The notes under the pieces: generated by a model
Told to the model about the DNA's origin: nothing
Database searches by the model: none
The model's input: the letters and a program-made list of their open reading frames with translations, nothing else
Translations under genes and position numbers: made by a program
Origin: Nansenia antarctica
Lineage: Eukaryota; Chordata; Actinopteri; Argentiniformes; Microstomatidae
Length of the DNA stretch: 64,000 bases
Assembly: GCA_963989245.1 (NCBI GenBank)
Contig: OZ022342.1
Location: 10,836,797 to 10,900,796, forward strand
Reading direction: 5' to 3'
Part shown: positions 13,841 through 26,599 of the stretch, piece by piece
How the letters are laid out: each line of letters begins with the position of its first letter
Position numbering within the stretch: position 1 is the stretch's first letter

Positions 13841-15481
13841 ATACACACTTGAAAACTTGTGGTTGGGGGGGATGGACATTGCAATAAAGTTTGGCCTAAA
13901 AAAAAAATAAACTATTCAGATATAGCAAACACCCTTAGTGGAGAGCTTGGTTCCATTATATAAAAGCTCTACTGTAAATAAGCTATGGCCTACTCATGTT
14001 TCAGATCTCCATGAGTATTGCTTCATAATTATGAATAAAGTTAATAAAATATTGAAACGTAAGAGAAGAAACAAAGTCAGTGACATCAAAGCATATATAC
14101 ACACTGTAGAAACTTGTTTACACAAGCTAATATGTCCCAGAAGGGAATAGCCTGGTTATGGGTAACCACAAACAAGAACCGTGAACAGCCTCTTGCTGTA
14201 GAAAGTGTGAAATAGCAGCAAAAAGTCTCGATTTGCTCTGCGCTTTCTGGGACGTATCGACCTCCACCCTAACCCACTTCTGACAGTTATGGGCAACACG
14301 TGTGGCAGTAAAAAAAAGAAGTATGCAGGAATATGGAACATAGATAGTCTGCAGAGCAGATGGTGCAGAGCACACAGTCCATACTCTTACATAAGGTAAA
14401 CAACATTGGGAGCAAATATTGTTCAATATATTTTTGAGAGGCACTGTCACAGCATAGTAGGGTTGTTTTGTTTCTTTCCCATTTTCATTTTTACTCAATA
14501 TTAATTCAGTGGATTGCCTGAAGAGGCTGGGGCGAAAAACCTAATCAAATGATAAAATAATCATCAACCGCACAGTTGCATTCAAAGGTAAGTTACGTTT
14601 ATGTCTGCAAGGCCAGGGCTCATCTGCAGGGTCTGAAACATCACTTTTGTAACACAACAGCGCACTGCCCTCATCCATATCTACAGGGCTGAGGTGGAGA
14701 GGGTCAGTGGCTTCTGGTTACTCTGTGTAAAAAATCACTAAGGACTTAACATAGACCCATCACACCGGGACTGTCATCAAGAAGGTTTCCTTGGTTACCA
14801 TCTGGTTCCGGGACAGCATCTACCTCCAGGTCATAAGACTGTTAAACAGCTAACCCCAATTGTCTGTGCATAAATCGAACCTTAAGCTGCACTGTACCAT
14901 TTGCATTGACACTCAACACTCCCAATCCACACACACACCCACACACACAGGAAGTTGTAGTGCCCACACCTTACAGGTGTGGCCTTATTTACACTTATTA
15001 TTGTTGATATGTATAGTTCTTGATATTCACTGCATTGTTGGGAGGTAGGTTAAAAGTAAGCTTATTTTTACAAGTTTTGCACGTATTGCACTGTTTACAC
15101 ACAGCCGTATTGTCTGTATATGAAGAATAAACTTGTATTTGATTTATAGTGGGCTCCATCAAGTGCCTACATGCTGTATTTGGCTATGACTAAATCCAAA
15201 TATTCTTCTCAGGAAGAAAAAACACCAATCTAAATCCACAAGCTTGATTTCCTTTGTTGAAATGCTCAGGCCAGTCTATGAAAGCCAGCAATTACACACA
15301 CACAATGCATAATTAGTCCCTTCACTTTGAGGCCTTGGCCTACTTTAAGAATACAAGGTTTTCTACCCAATATCAGGACATACGACTCTTGCTCGCATTG
15401 AGCAAAAAGGCCAGCATCTGATCTGTGGATGGGTTGAACTCACCTCACATGCATTTTGATTAACATTTTAATAAAACAGTT

Positions 15482-15664
15482 CGTGACGTTAGAATTATAA
15501 GGTTCTACCTCCGTTTAGGGCAGTTCAGAGATATTGAGCGTCAAAGTGTTTACATTCCATTATGTTTAATGAGATGGAACCTTTGTATTTTATTAATTAC
15601 TAACTCAAAAATGTCAACATTTAAAAAATAACACCACACAGAACCTTATAATTCTAACGTCACG
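15482..15664. mobile_element. CGTGACG MITE, copy 1
   Basis: Inverted repeats CGTGACGTTAGAATTATAAG at both ends, with 4-bp duplications AGTT at 15478-15481 and 15665-15668. Relative to copies 2 and 3 it is in reverse orientation and internally deleted (183 bp). Confidence 0.8.
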
Positions 15665-16003
15665 AGTTTGCAATGCCATCGCTCTTGCAAACTGATGTCG
15701 CATCATGTTGTCTGTACCTTGGCCACGTGACTCCGGGTGGATTTCAACTGGGCGCTGCATGGCTTTACTAACTTCAGCCTACAGGCTTGGATTACGCCTA
15801 CTGTTGAAGATAGTTTCGTGCTTTGCATTGCTAATAGAGTAAGTTCGAGTGATTTATTTATTTAAGTGGTCGATACCACCAACCGTAGCAAAAGTTGAAT
15901 GACTTGGTGAACCGTGATATAAGCGGCTCGATAGCAGACAGAGGACATTAAGGAAGTTGCAGCACTTTGTCAAAATCCCTGGATGGGATGGTCTTGCATG
16001 CAA

Positions 16004-16088
16004 AGTGGGCGTGTTCTCCCTAGTCACATGCAGTGGGCGTGTTCTCCCTAGTCACATGGAAGTGGGCGTGTTCTCCCTAGTCACATGT
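16004..16088. repeat. three 28-bp units with GTGGGCGTG
   Basis: AGTGGGCGTGTTCTCCCTAG plus TCACATG occurs three times in tandem. Each unit carries GTGGGCGTG, a KLF/EGR-type motif. It lies in a GC-richer 15.7-16.2 kb stretch. Confidence 0.75.
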
Positions 16089-16330
16089 GTAAACATTGTC
16101 ATGCTGTTTCGGCCACGTGGTCTGCTGACAGCTGCAACCACTGACGGCTGTAACAGACCATGACCATGGCCCTTTCTAACGGGTAACATCATCATCGGGT
16201 CCATAGTTCTCTTTTCCGTCCTCCACTCGAGTCCTTTTCTAAAAACCAATGATGGAGGAGAATATTTACGAGATCTTCTCGTCCAGCGTTTTGAGTAGAA
16301 AGTGAGTTGAGAACAGTGGACCCAAGAATC

Positions 16331-16336
16331 GATCTC

Positions 16337-16414
<78 letters not shown>
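16331..16414. repeat. (CT)n microsatellite
   Basis: Nearly pure CT. Produces spurious RE-repeat frames on the minus strand. Confidence 0.95.
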
Positions 16415-16418
<4 letters not shown>

Positions 16419-16841
16419 ATGCCAGATTAAGTCTGCCTGCCAAATCGTGACCGCTTAATGTAAATATAAACATGAAACCTAGAATAAGTAAACTAGATTA
16501 TTTAAGTTTAGTTATAAGTATTAGAAGTAAGTAAGCTAGGTAGGTAAGTAAGTAAGTAAGTAAGCTAGCTATCTATGATTGGAAACACAGTAGTATCCAG
16601 TTATGGAATTATATTTATCACTACTTTGATCATGTTTATCCCACTACTATGTGATGTGGGTTAACTAGCCAACTCCGTATCATTAGCGGAGCGATTTATG
16701 TGTGAAATTAGCATGCTAGCAGGTATTTTCTTATAAAAAGGCCATGCCAACATAAAAGCTATAGCTGACTAGTGAGCCTGCATCAACCATAATGCTATTC
16801 AAGTGCAAGATTAGATAAGACATAGCGTTTGAAAGACATTC

Positions 16842-16954
16842 GGTGCGTTCGTAAATTTGCTCAGAGAGCGCCGGAGCGTAAAGGGGCCAAGTCATTTGAT
16901 TGGGCATTCCATGAGTACTGATCAGATTTCCAGAGCGAATTTACGAACGCAGCC
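16842..16954. mobile_element. GGCTGCGTTCG MITE, copy 1
   Basis: Terminal inverted repeats GGYTGCGTTCGTAAAT; internal GAGAGCGCCGGAGCG and TTTGATTGG shared with the copies at 35.0 and 54.3 kb. The target duplication is not clear. Confidence 0.7.
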
Positions 16955-18702
16955 ATTGATTACATCAGGCAGACTTAATCTGGCATGGCAGCACCCCCTC
17001 CAAACAGGCAACAGGGGGTCTTTGATGAGACTGGTCTACAAAAAACAACCTGGTGATCGAAAGGTCTTTCTAAATCAACACATCCACTTCCTCTCTCTCT
17101 CTCACCCCTCTAGCCAGTTGTTTTACTTTCTCCCTCTCAATCATATAGTGACTACAGCTATGTAAAGTCCTTTGTTAACTGTTTCTTTATCCTCCCTAAC
17201 TATCCCCCATTAATAAAGGAAACTCACTGTTCGCTCCCCAAGATCAGCTTAAGAGACCATGTGAGGAATAACGTTTTCAGTAGAATTGTGTCTGACTTTA
17301 GGCTATATTTTGAACGTCTGTCATTAATTAAGTCAATAGGATTACTATTAGATTTCACATTCCTTGTACCTACACTTGAAGGCATACTTTCAAACCCGCT
17401 GTGTGCTTTTATATCACAGAAGCTGCATGTTGGTGGAATCATTAAAACGATTGTCTAATTTCTAAAGTACTAAGTTGTCTAATATCTAGCGTACCCCCTG
17501 TGTAGGTGTGACCTCGGCTAGTGGTTGGTGCCTCAGCCAATAGGCACCTGCTGCTGCCACAAGCTTCTGTACTGGGGGAACAATGGGAGCATTGAACGCC
17601 TAACAGCTGTTGTGCTGTTGCCTGCCTGCCTGAGGGCCCCATGCCTCAAGGGCCTGTCTGATGGTGGAAGCCCCCCCTCCCCGCTCTTTAAAGAGACAGC
17701 ATGGGCTGTTGCTTTAATGCATTGTTAATCACCCAACATTGAGACAAAACAATCACTGGGTAGAGGTGTAGAGCTTAGCCAGTGAGGGAACTAAAAAAGG
17801 GCTATTTGGCTTGTTCCGAGGTGAACACGTTTTGGTGCAAAAGGTTCACGTTTTGGTGCAAAACAGTTCTTCAAAGACTCCTCCCACAGTAAGAAGTAAA
17901 ATCAACTTTTTTTTAAGCCATGGAACAGTCATATTTTCAAGACACCTTTAAAATGGTTAAAAAGCACATAGAACAGGGGTGGTAATGGGAGGCCATGTTG
18001 ACCGTGTAATCAAATGACTGTAGAAATGTCTGCGGCTCCTCAACATAGGATGTTTACCAAAATATGTTTCACACAGATCTTAACGGTTTGTTTTGAATCA
18101 GTTTTGATTAATGAAATATGTCAAATATGTTTCTTCATAAAAATCAGGTGTTACATGGCAAAGAGACTGAATGCCTGCCTGTGACAATGTGAGGGACCAG
18201 AGATGGCAGTAATGACTCATGTCTAAGTAGCATCTGTTACTCCCCTTCGTAGAAGGGACGGGCTTTGACAGTCAAAGCATCATACTGACATCTAGTGGAT
18301 CACTGCCTTGTGTCTTTAAACACACACTCCGTGCAAGTAGAGGGCACTGTCTATCACTGTATGCATGAAAGAGACAGCCATTAGAAGAGGGAGTCCCTAT
18401 GCCCCATTTTGTTTTAGATCAGTGGTCAGATCACTATGTTTCTATCCACAATGGAAAGTGTTGGTGGATGAATCTACTGAAAGTGTTGCAATCTGAGATA
18501 ATTGTAATCTATTGTATGTAGATCATGTTTTCCCCCTTATTATGCTACTTGAGTTCCACTTCCCATTGCAGTAACATGTCATCCTAGAGTGGTACAGAAA
18601 TGTAACGCTATAACTGAAAATAAAATGTAGTTCACAGGATTATTCATGTAAGTCTACAGCAAATGAATTTGGGTATGTTATATGAGTGACCAGCTTTTGT
18701 TT

Positions 18703-18845
18703 CCTACCATCACCCCCACCCTCGCCCGTCTGCACTGGCTCCCAGTCAAACACTGCATCACATTTAAACCTCACCTACAAATCCCTCCTACTACACCCCA
18801 TCCAGAACTCTGAGGTCCTCTAACACGGGCCACCTCATCCAACAC
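18703..18845 (+). mobile_element. decayed L2-like RT fragment
   Basis: The plus strand reads ITPTLARLHWLPVKHCITFK, the L2 RT C-terminal signature, then loses frame. It lies just beyond the probable 3' end of ccne1. Confidence 0.55.
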
Positions 18846-19224
18846 AGCTCCAATAGTAGTCTGGTTACCACTGTAGGCCTCTATCATGATGATTTACAAG
18901 ACAGTGACCAGCAACTGAGAAAAACTAAAATGTTCTGAGACAGTGACTTTATTACAAAATATATGAAGTAGCAGCATCTCATTGGCAAAACAAACCAAAA
19001 AACAAGATATCTTACATTTCAGTTAAAAATAAAAAAAACTCAGGAGAAAAAAAAACATAATCCAGAGTCATAATTCATAAATGCAATCCATATTTGAGCT
19101 TCTGAAGCTAGCTGTTCCACTGGTCCATTCTGGCAGCCGAGCTACTGGTCCCAACCAAAACCTATCAGTATTCTCTTACTAAAAATGACAAGACTTCGCC
19201 ATACACAACCAGAACAGACACACG

Positions 19225-19255
<31 letters not shown>

Positions 19256-19576
19256 GGTTCCTCTGTAGATCCAAATCCACCTTATTTAGCAGCACTCAGA
19301 GCCAATGGCAGCTCTGGGTTTTTGGCAGGTGGTCCCAACTTGGCATCATCATCATTCCAACTACAAAATGTCACTCAATTAAAAAAGGCAGAGACTTCCA
19401 ATGTCTGTTCACCTCCGCAAATAAAAACCAGCCATGGAATTAACCCATGTGCATACTCTGTGGTAATTAATGCTGGCAGTTTGTGTATGCCTCAGAGTTC
19501 GTCCAGTCCTCCAATATCTTGGTTCTGTCCTGTGCGTCCCCCATCCAGTGCCCTCTCTGACCCGGCAGAGGGGAGC

Positions 19577-22500
19577 TCAGGAGACCGTGCCCTCTGGTTT
19601 CTCGCTGCTGGGGGGTGGAGTGAGCACTCCTGAGGGTATAGGTGAACTCTGGCTGCGCTCCACATCCACTTTCTGGTAGGAGTACGCCTTCTCCTACAGA
19701 AACAAATAAGAAGGAACACCGTCAGACTAACAGGTTATGACGTTAATGTAGCCACAAAATGCTTATAGGTTGGGTACATTTTTAAATCATATTTAAGAGC
19801 TGTTCTCTTCTCCATACAAATATGTCCTCGAGCTACAGGACATGCTACCGAGTACTGAGCAAAATTTGTTCTTGTACACTGTCTGGAGCAAGGGCATCCC
19901 CTTTGATGACATTGGTGAAGACCATAGACATGATAGAACCGAGGCGCTCACCTGCCAGTCCAGATAGGTAGCATGGGTTTGGATGTTGTGAGTGTCATCT
20001 GCCAGGATTCCTTTGAAGGTCTTGAGGGTGGAGCTGCCCACTTCCCTTATGGACATGGCAAAGGGGACCATCCACCGCACGCAATCCCCAACATCAGCCC
20101 ACTTCAGCGCTGTACGGACCAGGAGGATATGGTTAGGATTAAAACCGACAAAATCTCCTCGAAATTGGCCCATTATGAACAAATGATACACCAAAATGCT
20201 ATAGGGCTCAAGTTGAGAGTCCTGTTCTTAAACAACAAACAAAGCCCCTCCCTCCGCCCTAGACACTTGTGTAGATGAGAAACAAGCAAGGTGGAGCTAC
20301 CACCATCTTGCTAGTCATTCCCTATACAACACTTGCACATCTACACAAGTGTCTCTCTACACAACAGACTTAAGAGGTAAATTGAAATGGAGCATCAGTC
20401 CAGAATCAAACAATATACCTGAGACTTTCTCCACGAGCTCCAGGGAAGAGAAGTGGAATAGGGCTGAGGCAGCCAGCACTCCATAGGAGAACTCAAGACA
20501 CTTCACATCCAACATGCACAAGTCCAGCAGCTAGGGAGAGGAATAAATAAGAGAGAAGAACTATGAGAACCAACACCAAAGCACCACCACACCTAGATGA
20601 AAATTCTGAAACTGTGACTTGATGCAGTAAGCAACAAAAAAACAAGAATTGTAAAGAATGCTATTTGCCAGTGGTAGTGGGAAATGCCCGCTGAACCGTA
20701 CCTCTGCAATCTGTACAAACGTAGCTTGCGGGTACTGAGGGATGAGGAGCTCAGCGGAGTCCTTCAGGTAGGCCACCTGCATGTATACGTTCAGCCAGGA
20801 CACAGGTGTCATGGGGCTCAAACTCCAATTCAGCTCCTAGGAAGGAAGAACAGAGACAGGTCGCACTTAGACAGAGATAACAGTACAGAGAAGAAACCAG
20901 AGAACATAAGCCTCACACGTCATTGAGAAGGCTGCTGTCGTTACTACCATAGAGAAGGATTCCTCTGTCCAGATGCTATGAGGGTCACATGCAGGGTTCG
21001 ACATTAACGCTTGCCCGTAGCAAGTAAAAAGTTCGCCGGGTTAGTTTGCGCGAGCCCGACGACGCTGCTGGATCCTGAATATGTTTATCGTGTTGCAGGA
21101 AGAACAGACGGTGCCGGTGCCAGACCAGTTAATAATATCTTCACTCCACGATCATCTAGCCGTCTGTTGTTCTTCCTGCACACCGGTAAACATATTCAGG
21201 ATCCAGCAGCGTCGTCAGGGCTCGCTCAAACAAACCTGGCGAATTTTGTACTTGCTCCGGGCGAGCGGGCAAGCGTTAATGTCGAACCCTGCATGGAAAT
21301 TATTTTCACTACAAGTAAGCCAGTTACACCAGCGGAGAAGAGGGGTGCTTGTTTAGAGAGGTATGGCTCATCATTGACCTTTTATACGCAAACAACCTTT
21401 CACTGCCAGAAGATTAACACAATTAGACCTGTTTCAATGAACAGAGGGAAGAAAGACCTGTTTGAGAGGCATACCTTCATAATAATAAGCTCCATGCTTA
21501 GGATCTCATCCTCAGTGCACGCCCCATCAGTGACATAAGCAAACTGGTGCACCTTTGGAGGGTAGATTTCCTAGGGGGAAACAGAGATGGGTTAAAAAGG
21601 TCAATCCGACTAGAAGAATATTTGCGGCACACCGACTCACAGACGTTACACAGGAGACGCCTTCCTACCTCCACTTTAGCGGCGATGAACAGAGAAGCAA
21701 TGCCGATGAGCTGTAGTGTTGACTTGAAAACATTTGCCTGTGTGGCCATGAAGCGGTCAAAGTAATCCTGAGCAAGGTAGAAGGTCTCCCTGTGGAGCTT
21801 GTACACCTCACAAACCTGAGAAAAAAATAAATGAAAATGGGAGGTTGAGAATACAACTTTCCCACAACCTATACCATTAAGGATGCAATCCCCACGTTAC
21901 AGAATTGATGCAGGTGCTCTAAAACATGGGACTGAGACCAGTTTATGAAACAATTTCAAGTCTATCAATGTTTGGTTGCTTTTCAGCTGACATTCTATCC
22001 AGGGTTCCCACACCTTCTGAAACATCAAATTCAAGGACCCAACACGGCATAGTTTGAGACAGAACTAGATGAGAATTTATATAATAGGAACTATCCACTC
22101 ACAGACAACAATTAAAAAGAGAGGCTTGAATGTGTGAACACTAGATGGTCTCTTGCCTTCTCTACCACAGCACAGCAAAACAATATATTGTGAAATATGT
22201 GTGAGGTTAAGCAATACAGAGAGCGAGGGGAATTCAAGCACTTACAATGACCCATGCCTATTTTCAAAAACTTTTAAGACCTTGATTTTTTTCCCCTCAA
22301 ATTCACAGACTTTCAAGGATTTCAAGGACCCGTGGGAACCCTGTCGGTTGCTTTTAGGTGATGTTCTATCAGCTTACAGCCATTTTTCCAATAAGTTAAT
22401 TTGAGGTGGGTGCAAGTGGCCTGATGGCTGCAAACATGCCAACATGAAGCCAACTGATAAGATTACAAGTAGTAACCACATAAGCAAACGACGACATGGT

Positions 22501-24569
22501 ATGGAATAAGCAATGTCATTAAGGCTTTAAACAATGGTAGACTGTCGGAGGGGGACTCAGGAGGAGGGACAAACCTCCATAAGCCAGTCCAGGAGAATGG
22601 CCCTCATTTTGGGTTGGAGGTGGGGGTGTTTCTTCAAGACATGGTTGTCTCGAGAGTATGTCTTGTCTTTCTTCAGAAGGTTACTCCACACGTCATCTTT
22701 GCTTGCCCAACTAGAAATAAAGAAATAGAGGGATAAGCATCTCATCTCTATGATCAACAAATGCTCTCCCAACTGGAGTTTCAGAGTATACAAGGGCAGA
22801 ACTGATTGTGTGATGATTCAGGAACTAACACCAGGGATGTAGGCTATAGGTCCCTATGACAGCTGCACTTTCTCAATAGACGAGACATGCAAGTTCACAG
22901 CCCTCAGACAAAGGTGCTTACAGTTGAAGGCCCAACGGCGAAAACACACCGCAAGCGTCAACCTCGGCAGCGCGTGCGTGTGCGTGGCGGAACTTCTGCG
23001 GCTCTCACTGTTGCGGCTTCCACACTGGTTGCGTGTCTCCTGTGGCTGTAACTGCGGAGCTGCTACTGCCAGCCACATCTTTGTACATTGAGTTTTGCCT
23101 GCGCAGCCCGCAGAAAAAATAGGCTAGTCCTAATCTGTAGGTGGCGTGCCGTGGCAGTGAGACGCACGCTGTATGGCTGCTCTAACCTTCTAAGATGGCC
23201 GCCGAACTGAAACGGAGACGGGGTGTTGAGGCTGACGCTTGACGTGGTGTGTTTTCGCCGTAAGTTAAATGACCTATGGGTTCGGGTCTGTTTCGAATGC
23301 ACATCACTATATATAAAATGTGGCCACCTAGCTCTAGTCAGCAAAACCACGGCTACTACCCGTACTGTATGCCATTGTGTATCAGCAGCATCAGTGTAAC
23401 TTGCCCACACAGTGTGTACCAGAACTCCAGCAGTGACTCACCATAGGACAGGGAGAGGGGAAGACCTGGTGGGGGTGACAAAAATGTTTGGGAAGGTGTA
23501 CTGAGCGAACCCAGCGCCGCTCAAAGCAACCGGTTCATCGACTTCATGGTCTGGCGTGGGGATCCGCCTGCACGGACTTGTGTAACCAGCATCAGGATTC
23601 CAGCACATCTGCACAGGAGAGGGATGCAAAAAGAAGAAAAACGTCACCAACTGATAAAAAAAAAACTTAAGAGGATTCTGAGTTTACAAAACAATACACG
23701 AGGCACACAATGGCATCATGCATTGCCACTGCCCATATCCAGAGATGCAGCAGAAACTTGAGACTGTGGCAATATTTGACGACAGATGTAAATCTACTAA
23801 ATGATTTCAGTGATGCGATTCGGATATGGGGCAATGAGCCCCTGAACAAGTTGAATACTAACTACCACATCCTTTTGAATGACCTGTGTCAGCAAATGGT
23901 GTATAACAGGAGTCTTCTGTAGGCTAGTTCTGTATATAATGTATATAATGCATTGGGTTACAGACAAATAGTAACTTAAAATTGGTTTCAAGCAAGCCTA
24001 TTAACCATGCATGAGAACACATGGTCTGAGAGGCCAGGGAAAGGCCTTGGAGTGGCAGCCAGGCCAAGTACAGTACCTGAGATCCACACTGTTTCTTTTT
24101 CGTCATCTCAGCCACTTCCTCGTCTGGGTCTTGCAAATGCTGGAGGATCAGTGGAGAACAAGAAAGAAACGTTTAATCAGTCTTCATTCTCATGTATAAT
24201 GTGGTTCAAACATGCACACAACATATTCAGGACTAGAGGCTAGATGGCTAACTTGGGGCAAAAAAAAACTTACCACGGCGACGTCTGCCTTCCTTTTCCT
24301 GGAGCGCACTGCACTCTCCCTGGGCACCTCATTGATCTGGGATTCCGATGTCTGCCTGCAAACATGACACGAGAATAGTTGAGTTCAAATGCATCCTTGT
24401 GAAAAGGGAGGATATACGAGTTGTTCGCCAGCTAAGCTAAGCAACCAGCTAATTGTCAGGCTAGCCTGCTGCTAAGCTGTGATCTCGTTCGAGTAGCACT
24501 AGCTGAGGCTAGTCGTGGCTACATCATGTGTTTCTTTCCTGACTTTGAAACTCACCCCTTTCTTGGCAT
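19577..24569 (-). CDS. ccne1: cyclin E1 (11 coding exons, 408 aa)
   Basis: Cyclin E binds and activates CDK2 in the nucleus to drive the G1/S transition. Exons in coding order (minus strand): 24569-24556, 24355-24274, 24139-24077, 23608-23442, 22710-22575, 21815-21669, 21570-21475, 20836-20702, 20530-20419, 20109-19952, 19693-19577. All junctions are GT-AG and keep frame, giving 408 aa (human 410). Visible features: basic stretch RSRKRK at residues 22-27; an IPTPD site with T71, matching the N-terminal Fbw7 degron; the cyclin-box MRAIL motif at 144-148; the SWLNVYMQVA centrosomal signal from about 248; and the C-terminal LTPPPSS degron with T395 and S399. The most 5' ATG is used because it opens the exon that joins in frame. 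A donor-like site at 25111/25110 suggests a non-coding first exon, and a minus-strand AATAAA at 18948-18953 could end the 3' UTR. Synteny with plekhf1 and pop4 favours ccne1 over ccne2. Introns carry several palindromic repeats. Confidence 0.96.
20261..20354. repeat. hairpin repeat in ccne1 intron
   Basis: A perfect 17-bp inverted repeat AGACACTTGTGTAGATG (20261-20277 and 20338-20354) encloses a second, smaller hairpin (GCAAGGTGG/CCACCATCTTGC). Confidence 0.65.
20992..21291. mobile_element. 300-bp near-perfect palindrome (MITE) in ccne1 intron
   Basis: Arms start CAGGGTTCGACATTAACGCT and remain complementary over most of their length (GATCCTGAATATGTTTA and its partner near the centre). A 4-bp CATG on each side may be a target duplication but is itself palindromic. 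It lies between the exons ending at 20836 and starting at 21475. Confidence 0.75.
22000..22343. mobile_element. CAGGGTTCCCAC hAT-like MITE in ccne1 intron
   Basis: Inverted ends CAGGGTTCCCAC and, in complement, CAGGGTTCCCACGG. The expected 8-bp duplication is absent. Instead, about 28 bp on the left (GGTTGCTTTTCAGCTGACAT) recurs imperfectly on the right (GGTTGCTTTTAGGTGATGTT). Confidence 0.6.
22929..23263. mobile_element. ACGGCGAAAACACACC MITE in ccne1 intron
   Basis: Inverted ends ACGGCGAAAACACACC at 22929 and complement ending 23263, with AAGCGTCARCCTC inside each. It is GC-richer than its surroundings and contains an AAGATGGCCGCC (YY1-like) motif at 23192-23203. Confidence 0.6.
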
Positions 24570-25105
24570 TATTATATCCCCCACGTGTATTCCTCAAACG
24601 AAGAGTAAGCCCTATGGATCAAGGGGGAAATAAGTGTTTAGATCGTTTTTCTGATCTGAGATGTAATAAGCAACAAACACTCTCCCCAACCCCCACAAAG
24701 TCTCACAAAGCCAGAGAGAGAAACTGGGCGCGGGGAAATGGAAACGGGACACAATGTTAAAGGCGACAAACTTAATAGAAAAGTCAAATCACCAAAACCA
24801 CGCACACGCCAACGTTACAACATCTACGTTCAACTCCGAACCGAGATTTCAACATAGTATTTAGTTTATTTCTGGGGAGAATTTCGCTCGAAAATGTCTC
24901 AACCACAAACACAGAGACCCCCACATTTTCCCATTCATCCTGCATCCTAATGCGTTGTTTTTGGACTATATAAGCTAACATATCAAATGCTGTAACAACA
25001 TATCATCTGATCCAATTGAATAATTTCGTCTCAAAGTTCAATCCAAGGCAAGCTGGGCTCACTTAGCTATGATAGCTATAGCAAAAGAGGTGTTTCGATT
25101 GTTTG

Positions 25106-25600
25106 CTTACCTCCAAAGATTTCAAACCCTCTCAAAAGTTCCACTCTTAACACGATAAATGCGATGTACTGATCGATCATCTATATCGCTCTTTTACGAG
25201 AACATCCTTGCTGGATTAGAGATGATTATTGGTGTGGCCTTGGTTTGTACCCAAAGGTTTCTGGTGTGATGCTGAGAGCAGCTGCTTTCTTCCTCTGCTG
25301 GCGCGATATAGTTTGCGCCTTTACCTTATAAACGCCACAGATGGGGACGTCAGAGCGGGTGATTTAAAAACTTGGCGCAAAACGACCAAATTTCAACCAC
25401 TTTCGCTGCCACAATTCAAATGACGTGATTTGTACATTTTTAAAAACACTTTCAGATCTTCAGATGGTTATTTTAAAAGTGCTCGATTTGGGTCCTACAT
25501 TTTTGGAATACCCGGTAACATTTCTAATTTTGCCGGCAAAAACAAGGGAGGCGTGGCCACCGGTGCAGTGACAGCCAGGGGGCGGGGCTTGAAACACGGA
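25106..25600 (-). promoter_or_regulatory. ccne1: putative ccne1 promoter and 5' non-coding exon
   Basis: Just upstream of the first coding exon, the minus strand has a consensus donor (GGAG/gtaagc, exon ending at 25111), suggesting a non-coding exon 1. Upstream lie E2F-type motifs: TTTGCGCC around 25312-25319 and TTGGCGCAAAA at 25372-25382, with a GGCGCG at 25300-25304. A GC box of Sp1 type (GGGGCGGGGC) lies at 25579-25588. Direct control by E2F is established for vertebrate cyclin E genes; here only the motifs are seen. The next gene starts divergently at 26600, so part of this spacer may serve both genes. Confidence 0.55.
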
Positions 25601-26599
25601 ACTGAAGATACCCACGTGGCTAGGGACGACAGATGTAAACAAAAGCAGTAGCACTCCAAAAAAAAAAAAAAAAAAGGGATAATCTTGCTATCAGGGCTTT
25701 AAGGAAATTAAAGTTTTGGGTTTGTATTGAACCGACAGAGTGGATTGTCATTATTGTGTCCATACTCCCGAGACCTATTATTATTTTCTGACAGAAAGCT
25801 GACGCCCTTGCCCTACTACTACTACTGTATTTTAAGGGTGCATCCCATTTGCCTAAAGTGGCTTTCACCAAAGACCGTTGATTGATGCTTCCCATATCCC
25901 TCTCGGCTTTCACTGTCTTCTTTCCCTTGATCTGCTACTCTAATGTGAAATTAGAAGAGGGTGAAAGCCAATCGTACCGTCAAAATCGGTCTTGCCGGAT
26001 AAACAACCATGACTTTGACCTATCTACATTTGATCAGTGCAGAAGAAGGTAACGAGGCATGGAGGAAGCATCTGATCTGGCCCTATAATACCCCTTGAAT
26101 GAAAAAAAGTAGTGAAATAAAAAAAGTAGTTGCTGCGAATCGTGTGTAGCTAAAGGAGAAGCGCTAGTGTGAGACTTGTAAACTGATGTTTCCCATGAAC
26201 AATAAGGATGTCTTCTTGGTAGCTGGGTCGAATGTCATTGACAGAGTGCGCGATTACACTGCAGCCAGGGATTTACAGTGAAATGAAAAACATTGGGGCA
26301 TAATAACGATCAGAAGGAACTGGATAGGTAGCATGCAGTAGCAACATTGTGAACAATCTCCTGTTGGGATACTACAGAATGCTACAAAAGACATCATAGG
26401 CCTACCTACCTATCTACCTAGTTCTTCTAAACAAGTGTCTAGGCCTAAGGTGAATGCCATGGGGTTGTTTCTGGAAAGGGGCCAACAACGATCGGACGGT
26501 AGATAATATATTTTCAAGCGAAGTGTAAACTTTAACCTTTGACCAGACACGTGATCCATCAACTGGATTGCTGAGGAACTGCAACTGTTTTTAAACAAC

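Noticed and set aside
23063..23410. 115-codon minus-strand ORF in ccne1 intron
   Set aside because: Lies partly in the ACGGCG MITE and is skipped by the in-frame exon chain.
19577..24569. Assignment as ccne2
   Set aside because: The SWLNVYMQVA and LTPPPSS regions and neighbours plekhf1, pop4 and the C19orf12 homologue fit ccne1.
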